In this document: piece by piece, positions 35,007 to 44,022 of the stretch | Position numbering within the stretch: the first letter of the stretch is position 1 | How the letters are laid out: each line of letters starts with the position of its first letter | Source: Anaerostipes hadrus ATCC 29173 = JCM 17467 | GTDB lineage: Bacteria > Bacillota > Clostridia > Lachnospirales > Lachnospiraceae | NCBI RefSeq assembly: GCF_030296915.1 | Contig: NZ_AP028031.1 | Coordinates: 2,430,001-2,494,000 of the forward strand | Reading direction: 5' to 3' | DNA: 64,000 nt | The notes under the pieces: generated by a model | What the model was told of the DNA's origin: nothing | Database searches by the model: none | The model's input: only the letters and a program-made list of their open reading frames with translations | Position numbers and translations under genes: made by a program

Positions 35007-35156
35007 AATATTATAAAAAGGGTTATCTGTCTGAGACCGTAGGAACACGCCTGCACTTAGTGAGTGGATGGTCGTTAGACCATTCAGGAGCTTAGTACAG
35101 CTGCGTGTGAGTCGAGCGAGAGCGCGTCGCAGACAGATAACCCTTTTTATAATATT
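35007..35156. repeat. Long hairpin repeat G (150 nt) after aspartokinase
   Basis: A perfect 27-bp stem joins 35007-35033 (AATATTATAAAAAGGGTTAT and on to CTGTCTG) with 35130-35156. The top holds a small hairpin (TGGTCGTTAGACCA) and a GC-rich part (GTCGAGCGAGAGCGCG). It starts 39 bp after the aspartokinase stop on the minus strand and may act as its terminator, though no T tract beyond the stem is seen. The core is unrelated to hairpins A, C, D and F. Confidence 0.75.
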
Positions 35157-35195
35157 CCACCAATAATTTCCGTCATCAAACCAGCAAATTAAAAT

Positions 35196-36398
35196 TTACA
35201 TCTCAAATTCTTCATGTGCTGCATTCATTGCTTTCACCATATCTTCCTGGTTTACAAGCACTGTAACACGAATCTCAGATGTAGAGATCATTCGAATGTT
35301 TACATCTGCTTTATATAAAGCGTTAAACATACGAGCTGCCATTCCATAGTGGTTTAATAATCCTTTTCCGATAATTGATACTTTGGCAACTTCTTTGCTT
35401 GCTTTGATCTCTTCATAATAGCTGTCTGGAAGGTAATCTTCTAATGCTTTAACTGCGATATCTAATTCTTCTTCTTTGACTGTGAAGGAGATATCTTTCT
35501 TGTCATTATGTCCAACTGACTGCAAGATCATATCTACGTTTACATTTTTCTTTGCTAATACATTGAAGATCTTGAATGCCATACCTGGTGTATCTTCGAT
35601 TCCCATAACTGCAATTCTTGCTGCATCATCATCTCCTGCTACACCGCTGATCTCGTTGTCTCTTGATTTTACGCTTTCTTTTACGACAGTTCCTTCTTCT
35701 GTTGTAAGACTTGATCTAACAACTAAGGCAACTCCATGTTTCTTAGCAAGTTCTACAGAACGATTATGAAGTACTCCTGCTCCGAGTGTTGCCATTTCTA
35801 ACATCTCATCATATGTGATCTCATTTAATTTTTTAGCCTCTGATACTTTTCTTGGGTCTGCTGTATAGACTCCGTCTACGTCTGTATAAATCTCACATGC
35901 ATCTGCGTGTAACGCTGCTGCCAGTGCTACAGCTGTTGTATCAGATCCACCACGTCCAAGTGTTGTGTAGTTATCGAACTGGTCAACTCCCTGGAATCCT
36001 GTAACGATTACGATCTTTCTCTGTTCTAATTCATTCATGATACGGTCTGTATCAATTCTTTTGATTCTTGCATTGCTGTATACAGAAGTTGTATGCATTG
36101 CTACCTGGAATGCATTTAGGGAAACAGCAGGAACTCCAAGAGAATCCATTGCCATTGCCATTAATGATACAGAAGTCTGTTCTCCTGTTGTTAATAACAT
36201 ATCCATCTCTCTTCTGGATGGATTAGGATTGATCTCTTTTGCTTTTGCGATCAGTTCATCTGTCATCTTACCCATTGCTGATAAGACAACAACAACATCA
36301 TTTCCTTTTTTATAATCTTCAATACATCTTTTTGCAACGTTCATGATACGATCTTTATTTCCTACAGAAGTACCACCAAATTTCTTAACTACTAGCAT
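35196..36398 (-). CDS. Aspartokinase with two ACT domains
   Basis: A 400-residue aspartate kinase: VVKKFGGTSVGNKDR at the start (K-F-G-G-T-S nucleotide/aspartate site), GRGGSDTTAVALAAAL near residue 150, YTDVDGVYTADPR near residue 173, and tandem ACT domains (about 265-400). It makes aspartyl phosphate, the first step to lysine, threonine and methionine. It lies 25 bp after a PGM-like gene and an ACT regulator, pointing to the threonine branch. No lysine riboswitch is visible upstream. Whether it is feedback-inhibited by Thr or Lys cannot be told. Confidence 0.93.
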   Translation of the reverse strand: MLVVKKFGGTSVGNKDRIMNVAKRCIEDYKKGNDVVVVLSAMGKMTDELIAKAKEINPNPSRREMDMLLTTGEQTSVSLMAMAMDSLGVPAVSLNAFQVAMHTTSVYSNARIKRIDTDRIMNELEQRKIVIVTGFQGVDQFDNYTTLGRGGSDTTAVALAAALHADACEIYTDVDGVYTADPRKVSEAKKLNEITYDEMLEMATLGAGVLHNRSVELAKKHGVALVVRSSLTTEEGTVVKESVKSRDNEISGVAGDDDAARIAVMGIEDTPGMAFKIFNVLAKKNVNVDMILQSVGHNDKKDISFTVKEEELDIAVKALEDYLPDSYYEEIKASKEVAKVSIIGKGLLNHYGMAARMFNALYKADVNIRMISTSEIRVTVLVNQEDMVKAMNAAHEEFEM

Positions 36399-36423
36399 CT
36401 TGTGCCTCCTAAAATTATTTCTC

Positions 36424-37623
36424 TTATTTTTGTAATAACCGATTCATTAAATCATAAGCGTGAGAAATGACAATTCCTGTCTCTCTCGCTGCTTCTTCGC
36501 TGTACTCTTCCTGACCTTCATAATCTTTCGTGCTGTCATAGATCATAAATGGTATCGGTTCTTTGGAATGGGTACGGATCGCAATTGGTGTCGGATGATC
36601 CGGTCCGATCAGAATTCTAAAATCCTCTCCAGCTTTCTCAAGTTCTTCTTTGACAACCTTCACAACTTCTTTATCAAGATGTTCGATTGCTTTGATCTTA
36701 TTCTCAAGACTTCCCTGATGACCCATCTCATCAGGTGCCTCTACATGAATATAAGCGAAATCATCATTTTTTTCAAGTAGTGCTTCAACTGCTGCCATCG
36801 CTTTCCCATGATAATTCGTGTCAAGACCGCCATTGGCACCCTCTACATCAAGATTTCTCATGTTTGCTCCAACTGCGATTCCTTTTAACAGATCGACGGC
36901 AGATACCATAGCTCCATTCATTCCAGTCTTCTCTTTAAAATCGTCCAGTGCCGGTTTCGTCCCTGCTCCCCAGAACCAGATGCTGTTTGCTTTATTCAAG
37001 CCTTTCTCAGCTCTTGCTTCATTGATCGGATGATGATTTAAGATATCAAAACTCTTTTCCATCATCTCTTTTAGCTTCTCCTGCTTTGGAAGATACTGCC
37101 CGATCTTCTGTCCTAAAACATCATGAGGTGGTACAAGTTCGACTACTTCTCCATGATCCCAGATCGTTAAATGGCGGTAGCTGACTCCCGGATAAAATTT
37201 ATATTCATCATCTTCTAATTCTTTTCTCACAGCTTCGATCAGGATCGCTGCTTCCTCAGAAGTGATCTCTCCTGCGCTGTGGTCGATGATCGTCTTATCT
37301 TCATAATCTTCGTCTTCAGATACGGTTACAACGTTACATCTAAGTGCAATATCTGTATCTTTCATATCAACACCAATGCTTAATGCCTCAAGGGGTGATC
37401 TTCCGGAATAATAAACCTGTGGGTCATATCCTAACATAGAAAGATTGGCTACATCACTTCCTGCTGGTAAATTGGATGGTACTGTATAAGCGATTCCCTG
37501 TTCGGAAACTTTCGCCATCTCATCCATCACTGGTTTGTCTGCTAACTGAAGTGGTGTCTTCCCACCTGCTGCTTCGATTGGCTCGTCAGCCATTCCATCT
37601 CCTAAAACAATAACGTATTTCAT
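36424..37623 (-). CDS. ApgM-family phosphatase/mutase-fold protein, probable alternative homoserine kinase
   Basis: About 399 residues from the ATG at 37623, which has GGAGG 6 nt upstream and starts the conserved MKYVIVLGDGMADEP; the frame opens further up at 37674 without support. It belongs to the alkaline-phosphatase superfamily branch shared by archaeal-type cofactor-independent phosphoglycerate mutases and a group proposed to act as homoserine kinase (metal ligands in GDGMAD, AGSDVANLSMLGYDP, HVEAPDEMGHQGS, IGPDHPTP). Being sandwiched between an ACT regulator and aspartokinase favours homoserine phosphorylation over glycolysis. Enolase and glycolytic genes are elsewhere. Confidence 0.75.
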   Translation of the reverse strand: MKYVIVLGDGMADEPIEAAGGKTPLQLADKPVMDEMAKVSEQGIAYTVPSNLPAGSDVANLSMLGYDPQVYYSGRSPLEALSIGVDMKDTDIALRCNVVTVSEDEDYEDKTIIDHSAGEITSEEAAILIEAVRKELEDDEYKFYPGVSYRHLTIWDHGEVVELVPPHDVLGQKIGQYLPKQEKLKEMMEKSFDILNHHPINEARAEKGLNKANSIWFWGAGTKPALDDFKEKTGMNGAMVSAVDLLKGIAVGANMRNLDVEGANGGLDTNYHGKAMAAVEALLEKNDDFAYIHVEAPDEMGHQGSLENKIKAIEHLDKEVVKVVKEELEKAGEDFRILIGPDHPTPIAIRTHSKEPIPFMIYDSTKDYEGQEEYSEEAARETGIVISHAYDLMNRLLQK

Positions 37624-37660
37624 TCTGTCCTCCAAAAATGTGTCATGTATATTTATACAT

Positions 37661-38101
37661 CTATTCCATTGCAATTATTTTTACATAAGATACATCTTCT
37701 ATCTTCTCAACATCCTGAATCATAGCCGAGACATCCGTCTCGCTGTCTTCGATGTCAACACTGACTGTTAAGAGTCCCTTTCCATTAATTGGAATACTCT
37801 GGTGGATCGTCAGGATATTTGCCTTATAAAGTGCAAAAATGTTAAGGATCGAGGCCATAACGCCAGGCTGGTCATCGACTTCGATCACGAATGTGATACT
37901 ACGTCCTTTCTTACCAGCATAAAATGGGAAAATATCATCCTTATACTTATAATAAGAACTTCGACTGATTCCCACCTTCTCTGTAGCTTCTAATACAGAA
38001 ACTGCTCTCTTTGAATCTAACAGTTTCTGGACCTCTAACACCTTTAACAACACTTCTGGAACTGCTTTCTTTTTAATTACATAATAGTTGGTTTCTTTCA
38101 T
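37661..38101 (-). CDS. ACT domain-containing regulator (PheB/UPF0735-like)
   Basis: About 146 residues from the ATG at 38101 (AAGGA 8 nt upstream); an upstream ATG at 38146 is less likely. The first 70 residues include a helix-turn-helix-like stretch (VSVLEATEKVGISRSSYYKY) and the rest is an ACT domain (ITFVIEVDDQPGVMASILNI). Related proteins accompany amino-acid biosynthesis genes. First gene of an operon with the proposed homoserine kinase and aspartokinase, so it may be an amino-acid-responsive repressor of that operon. Confidence 0.85.
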   Translation of the reverse strand: MKETNYYVIKKKAVPEVLLKVLEVQKLLDSKRAVSVLEATEKVGISRSSYYKYKDDIFPFYAGKKGRSITFVIEVDDQPGVMASILNIFALYKANILTIHQSIPINGKGLLTVSVDIEDSETDVSAMIQDVEKIEDVSYVKIIAME

Positions 38102-38121
38102 GTCTGGTTCCTTTTGTTTTC

Positions 38122-38178
38122 CTGTGGTGTACAGTTGTCTTTGCACAAAATACTACCACAGATATTTTTATGATGCAA
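38122..38178 (-). promoter_or_regulatory. Promoter of the ACT-kinase operon with an inverted repeat over the -10
   Basis: Minus strand -35 TTGCAT (38173-38178), -10 TAGTAT (38150-38155), spacing 17. An inverted repeat CTGTGGT/ACCACAG (38155-38161 and 38122-38128) begins at the -10 and ends in the leader. It could be an operator or a leader hairpin. Confidence 0.5.
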
Positions 38179-38229
38179 TAGAAAATTTGGTTTTAAAATA
38201 AATACATGATCTGACCGGAAGTTTTCTGT

Positions 38230-39351
38230 TTAATTTTCTTCCTTCTTACTGTTGTTATCCCATGCAAGATAGGCATTCATAAATCCATCCAGATCCCCAT
38301 CTAATACAGCGCTTGGATTTCCGCTTTCAAAGTTTGTTCTGTGATCTTTTACCATTGTATAAGGCTGCAGGACATAGGATCTAATCTGGTTTCCCCATCC
38401 ATTATCCCCAACATCACCTCGGATATCTGATAATTTTTCCAAATGTTGCTGCTGTTTTAACAGATACAGTTTTGTCTTTAACATCTTCATTGCCTGATCT
38501 TTGTTCTTGTGCTGTGAACGCTCATTCTGGCACTGTACAACGATTCCTGTTGGTAAATGCGTAATACGGATTGCGGAATCTGTTTTGTTGATATGCTGTC
38601 CACCAGCTCCACTTGCACGATATGTGTCGATCCGGATATCTTCATCTGCAATCTCAACTTCTATATCATCTTTGATATCTGGCATTACATCACAGGATGC
38701 AAACGATGTCTGTCGTTTTCCTGCTGCATTGAATGGAGAAATTCGGACAAGACGGTGAACACCTTTTTCAGATCGTAAATATCCATAAGCATTCATTCCC
38801 GTGATCTTCACAGTAACAGATTTGATCCCTGCTTCATCCCCATCAAGATAATCAAGAACTTCTGTTCCATAACCTTTCTTTCCTGCCCATCTTGTGAACA
38901 TACGGTATAGCATTCCTGCCCAGTCGCAAGACTCTGTTCCACCTGCCCCTGCATGTAGTGTAAGAATTGCATCATCCTTATCATATTCACCTGTTAGCAG
39001 TGTTGAAATACGTAATTCCTCATATGTTTTTTCAAATTCATCCATCAAAGCAGTGGCTTCTTCGATCAGATCGGCATCTTCATCTTCTTCTGCCATATCG
39101 ATCAAAGTCTCGATATCTTCATATTTTGTTTTCAGATCATCATATTCTTCCACGACACCTTTCAGGCTTTTGACTTCTTTCATAACATTCTGGGATTCCT
39201 CAACATTATCCCAGAATCCTGGTTCTTCCATATTCAGTTCTAATTGATCAATTCTCTCTTTTTTTGCTTCTAACGCAAGGGAACCACTAAGATCTTCTAG
39301 TGGTTCCTGAAAAGAGTTTAATTTATATTTTAATTGTTCTGCTTCAATCAT
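38230..39351 (-). CDS. prfB: Peptide chain release factor 2, encoded without a frameshift
   Basis: A 373-residue class I release factor. The GGQ motif is in RASGAGGQHINKTDSAIR near residue 250 and the UGA/UAA-recognition segment precedes it. N-terminus MIEAEQLKYKLNSFQEPLED is followed in the same frame by SGSLALEAKKERI. Most bacteria have an in-frame UGA at this place (CUU UGA) and use a programmed +1 shift; here the codons read CTT GCG, so no shift is needed. GGAG lies 10 nt before the ATG. It follows secA by 15 bp, the common secA-prfB order. Confidence 0.95.
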   Translation of the reverse strand: MIEAEQLKYKLNSFQEPLEDLSGSLALEAKKERIDQLELNMEEPGFWDNVEESQNVMKEVKSLKGVVEEYDDLKTKYEDIETLIDMAEEDEDADLIEEATALMDEFEKTYEELRISTLLTGEYDKDDAILTLHAGAGGTESCDWAGMLYRMFTRWAGKKGYGTEVLDYLDGDEAGIKSVTVKITGMNAYGYLRSEKGVHRLVRISPFNAAGKRQTSFASCDVMPDIKDDIEVEIADEDIRIDTYRASGAGGQHINKTDSAIRITHLPTGIVVQCQNERSQHKNKDQAMKMLKTKLYLLKQQQHLEKLSDIRGDVGDNGWGNQIRSYVLQPYTMVKDHRTNFESGNPSAVLDGDLDGFMNAYLAWDNNSKKEEN

Positions 39352-39365
39352 TGATAAAAAACTCC

Positions 39366-41936
39366 TTATTTATTCCTTCCGCAGCAGTTCTTATACTTCT
39401 TACCACTTCCACATGGGCAAGGATCATTTCTGCCGACTTTTGCTCCTTTTCTTACATAAGGCTTCTTCTCAACTTCTGCATCTTTGTTTGTTCCAGTGAT
39501 CTTTGGAGCTTCTTCTCTCTCGATCTTCTGCTCAACCTGTACGTGGAACAGTGCACCTGTTGTCTCTTCCTGAATTGCCTTTGTCATATCATTGAACATC
39601 TCAAATCCAGCCATACGGTATTCAACAACTGGATCTCTCTGTCCATATGCCTGAAGACCAATTCCTTCTCTTAATTGATCCATATCATCAATATGATCCA
39701 TCCACTTGCGGTCGATGACTTTCAGTAAGATAATACGTTCAATCTCACGAAGATCAAAGTCTTCGAATTCTTTTTCTTTCTGTTCATATAATGCAACTGT
39801 TTCTTCCTGTAATCTTGCTACCAGATCATCAACTTTACCAGAAGATTTCTCTGCATCTGTTAATACGATCTTATTCAGTGGTACAATTGGAAGCAACTCT
39901 GCATTCAGTGCTGCCAGATCCCACTCTTCTGGTGGAAGCTCATCACTGATCACCTGATATACATGATTTGCAACTGTTTCTTTCATCATGCCTAAAACAG
40001 ATTCTTTCATGTCATCTCCGTCAAGAACACGGCGGCGTTCTTTGTACATAACTTCTCTCTGTTCATTGTTGACTCTATCATAATCTAACAGATTCTTACG
40101 AATACCAAAGTTGTTATTCTCAATCTTCTTCTGTGCTTTCTCGATCGTCTTGCTGATCGTCTTATGCTGGATTTCTTCTCCTTCTGGAATTCCCAATGCA
40201 TTGTATATACTGATCATTCTTTCAGATCCAAACAATCTCATCAGATCATCTTCCAGTGATAAATAGAACTTAGATTCACCTGGATCTCCCTGACGTCCAG
40301 CACGACCACGTAACTGGTTATCGATACGTCTGGATTCATGACGTTCTGTACCGATGATCTTTAATCCGCCAAGTTCTGCAACACCATCTTCCAGCACGAT
40401 GTCAGTACCACGACCAGCCATGTTCGTAGCGATCGTTACGGCACCGATCTCACCTGCGTGAGAGATGATCTCTGCTTCTTTCTCGTGGAATTTCGCATTC
40501 AGTACGTTGTGTTTGATTCCACGTTTCTTAAGCATTGCACTTAATTCTTCAGACATCTCGATGGTGATCGTACCAACTAAAACAGGCTGTCCTTTTGCAT
40601 GAGATTCAATGATATCTTCGACAACAGCATTCATCTTCTCACGTTTTGTCTTGTAGATCGCATCATCATGATCGATTCTCTGAACTGGTTTGTTTGTTGG
40701 AATCACAACAACGTCCATTCCATAAATCTCTCTAAATTCCTGTTCTTCTGTAAGTGCAGTACCTGTCATACCTGCTTTCTTGTCATATTTATTGAAGAAG
40801 TTCTGGAACGTAATCGTTGCAAGAGTTTTGGATTCTCTCTTGACCTTTACATTTTCCTTCGCTTCGATTGCCTGATGCAGACCATCAGAATAACGTCTTC
40901 CTGGCATGATACGTCCTGTAAATTCATCGACGATCAATACTTCATCATCTTTTACTACATAGTCTTTGTCTTTAAACATTAAGTTATGTGCACGAAGTGC
41001 TAAGATGATATTATGCTGGATCGCAAGGTTCTCTGGATCTGCAAGATTCTCGATATGGAAGAATTTCTCGACTTTCTTCACGCCATCTGCAGTCAGCATG
41101 ATCTGTTTATCTTTTTCATTGACAAGGAAATCTCCATCTTCTTCGATATCCTCGTTCATTAAGATATCCATCTTGGATAATTCACCATCAGAACTTCCTC
41201 GTTCCATCTGGCGGGCTAAGATATCACATGCACGGTACAATTCTGTAGACTTACCACTTTCACCGGAAATAATCAGTGGTGTTCTTGCCTCATCAATCAG
41301 TACGGAATCGACCTCATCGACGATCGCATAGTGAAGATCTCTCTGTACAAGATCTTCTTTCTCAATGACCATGTTATCTCTTAAGTAGTCAAATCCTAAT
41401 TCATTGTTTGTAATATAAGTAATATCACAGTTATATGCTTCACGACGTTCATCATTCTCCATATCATTTGTAACAACACCCACAGTTAATCCAAGAAAAT
41501 TATGAACTTTTCCCATCCACTCGGCATCTCGAGTTGCCAGATAATCATTGACTGTTACGATATGAACGCCCTTTTCTTCCAGCGCATTTAAATATGCAGG
41601 TAACGTGGATACTAAAGTTTTACCTTCACCAGTTCTCATCTCTGCGATACGTCCCTGATGCAGGATGATACCACCGATCAGCTGTACACGGTAATGTTTT
41701 AAACCGATCGCACGGCTACTGGCTTCTCTTACTGTTGCATATGCTTCTGGTAACAGATCATCTAATGTCTCTCCATTTGCAAGTCTTTCTTTAAATTCAA
41801 CAGTCTTATGTCTTAGTTCCTCATCTGACAATTTCTGCATGGACTCATCGAGTGCTTCGATCTTGTCAACTGTCTTGCTGATTCGTTTTAGTTCCTTATC
41901 ACTGTGAGAACCAAATACTTTATCAAATAAACCCAT
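39366..41936 (-). CDS. secA: SecA, preprotein translocase ATPase
   Basis: About 856 residues from the ATG at 41936, where AGGAG lies 7 nt upstream and the conserved [18 protein letters not shown] begins; a longer frame opens at 42008. Motifs: [17 protein letters not shown] (Walker A), [16 protein letters not shown] (DEAD-like), [22 protein letters not shown], and a C-terminal zinc site [14 protein letters not shown] that binds SecB or ribosomes. It powers Sec export of proteins such as the large secreted proteins at 57-64 kb. Confidence 0.97.
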   Translation of the reverse strand: MGLFDKVFGSHSDKELKRISKTVDKIEALDESMQKLSDEELRHKTVEFKERLANGETLDDLLPEAYATVREASSRAIGLKHYRVQLIGGIILHQGRIAEMRTGEGKTLVSTLPAYLNALEEKGVHIVTVNDYLATRDAEWMGKVHNFLGLTVGVVTNDMENDERREAYNCDITYITNNELGFDYLRDNMVIEKEDLVQRDLHYAIVDEVDSVLIDEARTPLIISGESGKSTELYRACDILARQMERGSSDGELSKMDILMNEDIEEDGDFLVNEKDKQIMLTADGVKKVEKFFHIENLADPENLAIQHNIILALRAHNLMFKDKDYVVKDDEVLIVDEFTGRIMPGRRYSDGLHQAIEAKENVKVKRESKTLATITFQNFFNKYDKKAGMTGTALTEEQEFREIYGMDVVVIPTNKPVQRIDHDDAIYKTKREKMNAVVEDIIESHAKGQPVLVGTITIEMSEELSAMLKKRGIKHNVLNAKFHEKEAEIISHAGEIGAVTIATNMAGRGTDIVLEDGVAELGGLKIIGTERHESRRIDNQLRGRAGRQGDPGESKFYLSLEDDLMRLFGSERMISIYNALGIPEGEEIQHKTISKTIEKAQKKIENNNFGIRKNLLDYDRVNNEQREVMYKERRRVLDGDDMKESVLGMMKETVANHVYQVISDELPPEEWDLAALNAELLPIVPLNKIVLTDAEKSSGKVDDLVARLQEETVALYEQKEKEFEDFDLREIERIILLKVIDRKWMDHIDDMDQLREGIGLQAYGQRDPVVEYRMAGFEMFNDMTKAIQEETTGALFHVQVEQKIEREEAPKITGTNKDAEVEKKPYVRKGAKVGRNDPCPCGSGKKYKNCCGRNK

Positions 41937-42131
41937 AAATAATCTCCTAAGTTTCTTTTTATGATTGTTCCATCTTGTGATCGTTCTGTCTCTGACATCT
42001 GATATCAAGATAGTCTTATATCTATTATATAGTCTTTGCTATTGTAACACTTAACATTATAAGGTGCAAGTTAACTAATTGTAAAAATTCTCAATAAATT
42101 TTGAATTTTTTATAAAAAAAAGTATGAAAAA

Positions 42132-42158
42132 AGGAGATCCTTGTCATAAGGATCTCCT
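42132..42158 (-). terminator. Terminator after hpf
   Basis: Stem AGGAGATCCTT (42132-42142) with AAGGATCTCCT (42148-42158), 5-nt loop, then a T-rich run on the minus strand, 16 bp after the hpf stop. Confidence 0.85.
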
Positions 42159-42173
42159 CCATCTTCCGATCTT

Positions 42174-42704
42174 CTAAAATTCAGGTTCGATCAGTCCGTA
42201 TGTATTTCCTTTTCTCTTGTATACAACATTGACTTCAAATGTATCAGCATTGCGGAATACAAAGAAATCATGTCCTAATAATTCCATCTGTACACAAGCT
42301 TCTTCTACATCCATTGGTTTGATAGCAAACTTCTTGCTTCGGATGATTCTGATCTCATCATCTTCCACATCGTCTTCCTGCTCCATAAATTCCTGTTTGA
42401 AGCTTGTTCCATCATATTTCTGATTCATAAGTCTTGTTTTATATCTGCGGATCTGGCGTTCGATCACATCTACTACCAGGTCAATAGATACATACATGTC
42501 TTCACTGCCTTCTTCAGCACGGATAATGTGCCCTTTCATAGGAATGGTAACTTCTATCTTCTGTCTTCCCTTCTGAACACTTAAAGTTACATTCACGATC
42601 GTATCGTCTACTAAATATTTGTCGAGACGTCCGAGTTTCTCTTCAATTGCTGCTTTGATACCTTCTGTAACTTCAATGTTCTTTCCACTAATAATGAATT
42701 TCAT
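42174..42704 (-). CDS. hpf: Long-form ribosome hibernation promoting factor
   Basis: About 176 residues from the ATG at 42704, which is 9 nt after AAGGAG; an ATG at 42713 abuts the ribosome site and is less likely. Residues 1-100 form the Hpf/RaiA beta-alpha fold (MKFIISGKNIEVTEGIKAAI), and the C-terminal domain (about 118-176: IIRSKKFAIKPMDVEEACVQ and FFVFRNADTFEVNVVYKRK) dimerises ribosomes into 100S particles. Usually induced in stationary phase. Confidence 0.95.
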   Translation of the reverse strand: MKFIISGKNIEVTEGIKAAIEEKLGRLDKYLVDDTIVNVTLSVQKGRQKIEVTIPMKGHIIRAEEGSEDMYVSIDLVVDVIERQIRRYKTRLMNQKYDGTSFKQEFMEQEDDVEDDEIRIIRSKKFAIKPMDVEEACVQMELLGHDFFVFRNADTFEVNVVYKRKGNTYGLIEPEF

Positions 42705-42816
42705 GGCTCCCATCTCCTTTACCTTTTTTGTATGAATTCATTATAACATATAATTCTGATTAAGAAAACAAAATCTTTTTATAAATAGTAAACAAAACAT
42801 ATGTTTCTTTTTGAAG

Positions 42817-42931
42817 TTATCCACAGTTATTATTTGTCGAATTGTGGATGTGGATAATGTGGATAACTCTGTGGGTAACTCATTTTTGGCTAAAATATGC
42901 CATTTCTGTATGTTGATAACTTTGTGGGTAT
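42817..42931. promoter_or_regulatory. Cluster of about seven DnaA boxes
   Basis: In the 366-bp gap between hpf and trxB there is one perfect TTATCCACA (42817-42825) and, in the opposite sense, perfect TGTGGATAA at 42849-42857 and again at 42858-42866, directly abutting. Near matches are TGTGGATGT (42843), TGTGGGTAA (42870), TGTTGATAA (42911) and TGTGGGTAT (42923). Such a density is far above chance. There is no dnaA, dnaN or rpmH nearby, so a DnaA-titrating cluster or a DnaA-controlled promoter is more likely than oriC. Confidence 0.75.
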
Positions 42932-42961
42932 TTTGTTAGCAATATGTGTGTAATTTTTCCA

Positions 42962-43025
42962 TAAAAAAATCAACCTGCTTTTTGTTATACAACTAGCACA
43001 AATCGACAAAAAGCGGTTGATTTTT
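42962..43025 (-). terminator. Terminator after trxB
   Basis: A 20-bp stem with one bulged base joins 42965-42985 with 43006-43025 and is followed on the minus strand by seven T. Confidence 0.8.
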
Positions 43026-43069
43026 AATTTATGAGTCACTATATAAAAATAGCTTAAATTGTCTGAAAA

Positions 43070-43990
43070 TTAAGCATTTTGAAGATATCGCTCGACTGAA
43101 TACACACAGTTGGCACCATCTGACACCGCCGTCACCACCTGACGAAGATTTTTGCTTCTTCCATCCCCTGCAGCAAAGATTCCCGGAATATTTGTAACAC
43201 CGTCTTCTCCCGCGATAATATATCCTTTTTCGTCTGTTGATAACTTTCCAGATAAAAGCTCGGAAGCTGGTTTTGTCCCCACAGCAATAAAAATTCCATC
43301 AACATCTAGTAACTTATCCACATGGTTATCTACATCTTGTATATGAAGTCCCTCCACAACCTCATCTCCATCGATTTTTGTCACGATCGTGTTCCATAAG
43401 ATTTCAATCTTGTCGTTCTTCTTTACTTCATCCTGAAGAATCTTTGCACCACGAAATTCATCTCTTCGATGGATCAGATAAACTTTTTTACACATACGGC
43501 TTAAGAATATTGCATCTTCCAATGCAACATTTCCACCACCAACAACTGCTGTTACCTTATTTCTAAAAAATGCTCCATCACATGTTGCACAATAAGATAC
43601 TCCCATTCCCTTTAATTTTTCTTCTCCTTCTATTCCCAAAGTCTGATGAACTGCTCCTGTTGCAAGAATGATCGTCCTTGTTTTTAATGTATCTCCATTC
43701 TTAAGCATGATCTCTTTGATTTCTTCATCTGCATAGATTTCTTTAACTTCTGCTGTAATACTTTTAGCACCAAGTTCTTTCGCATGCTCTGAAAATTTTA
43801 ATCCAAGATCCATTCCATTTGTCTTTGGAATTCCAGGATAATTATCAACTTCATAAGTCTGTACAACCTGTCCTCCTGGCATATATTCTTTCTCGATCAT
43901 AACAAAATCAAGCATTGCTCTCTGTGCATAGATTGCTGCAGACATTCCAGCTGGTCCGGAACCTATAATTACTAAATCGTATATTTTCAT
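43070..43990 (-). CDS. trxB: Thioredoxin reductase
   Basis: A 306-residue two-dinucleotide-domain flavoprotein: FAD motif DLVIIGSGPAGMSAAIYAQR at the start, redox pair CATCDGAFF near residue 134, NAD(P)H motif AVVGGGNVALEDAIFLSRMC and the C-terminal FAD motif NIPGIFAAGDGRSKNLRQV. It reduces thioredoxin, or a glutaredoxin-like partner, in the cytosol. Standing alone, without trxA. Confidence 0.94.
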   Translation of the reverse strand: MKIYDLVIIGSGPAGMSAAIYAQRAMLDFVMIEKEYMPGGQVVQTYEVDNYPGIPKTNGMDLGLKFSEHAKELGAKSITAEVKEIYADEEIKEIMLKNGDTLKTRTIILATGAVHQTLGIEGEEKLKGMGVSYCATCDGAFFRNKVTAVVGGGNVALEDAIFLSRMCKKVYLIHRRDEFRGAKILQDEVKKNDKIEILWNTIVTKIDGDEVVEGLHIQDVDNHVDKLLDVDGIFIAVGTKPASELLSGKLSTDEKGYIIAGEDGVTNIPGIFAAGDGRSKNLRQVVTAVSDGANCVYSVERYLQNA

Positions 43991-44022
43991 GATATTATCT
44001 CCTTTTACTCAAAGTTTCTACC

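Noticed and set aside
36424..37623. Glycolytic phosphoglycerate mutase
   Set aside because: Family allows it, but the operon partners are amino-acid genes; the homoserine kinase reading is preferred.
35157..38229. Lysine riboswitch or T-box for the aspartokinase operon
   Set aside because: The leader of the first gene is too short and no T-box sequence or lysine-element stems are visible.
42817..42931. DnaA-box cluster as chromosomal oriC
   Set aside because: No dnaA, dnaN, rpmH or gyrase genes nearby and no clear unwinding region with DnaA-trio repeats; kept only as a cluster.
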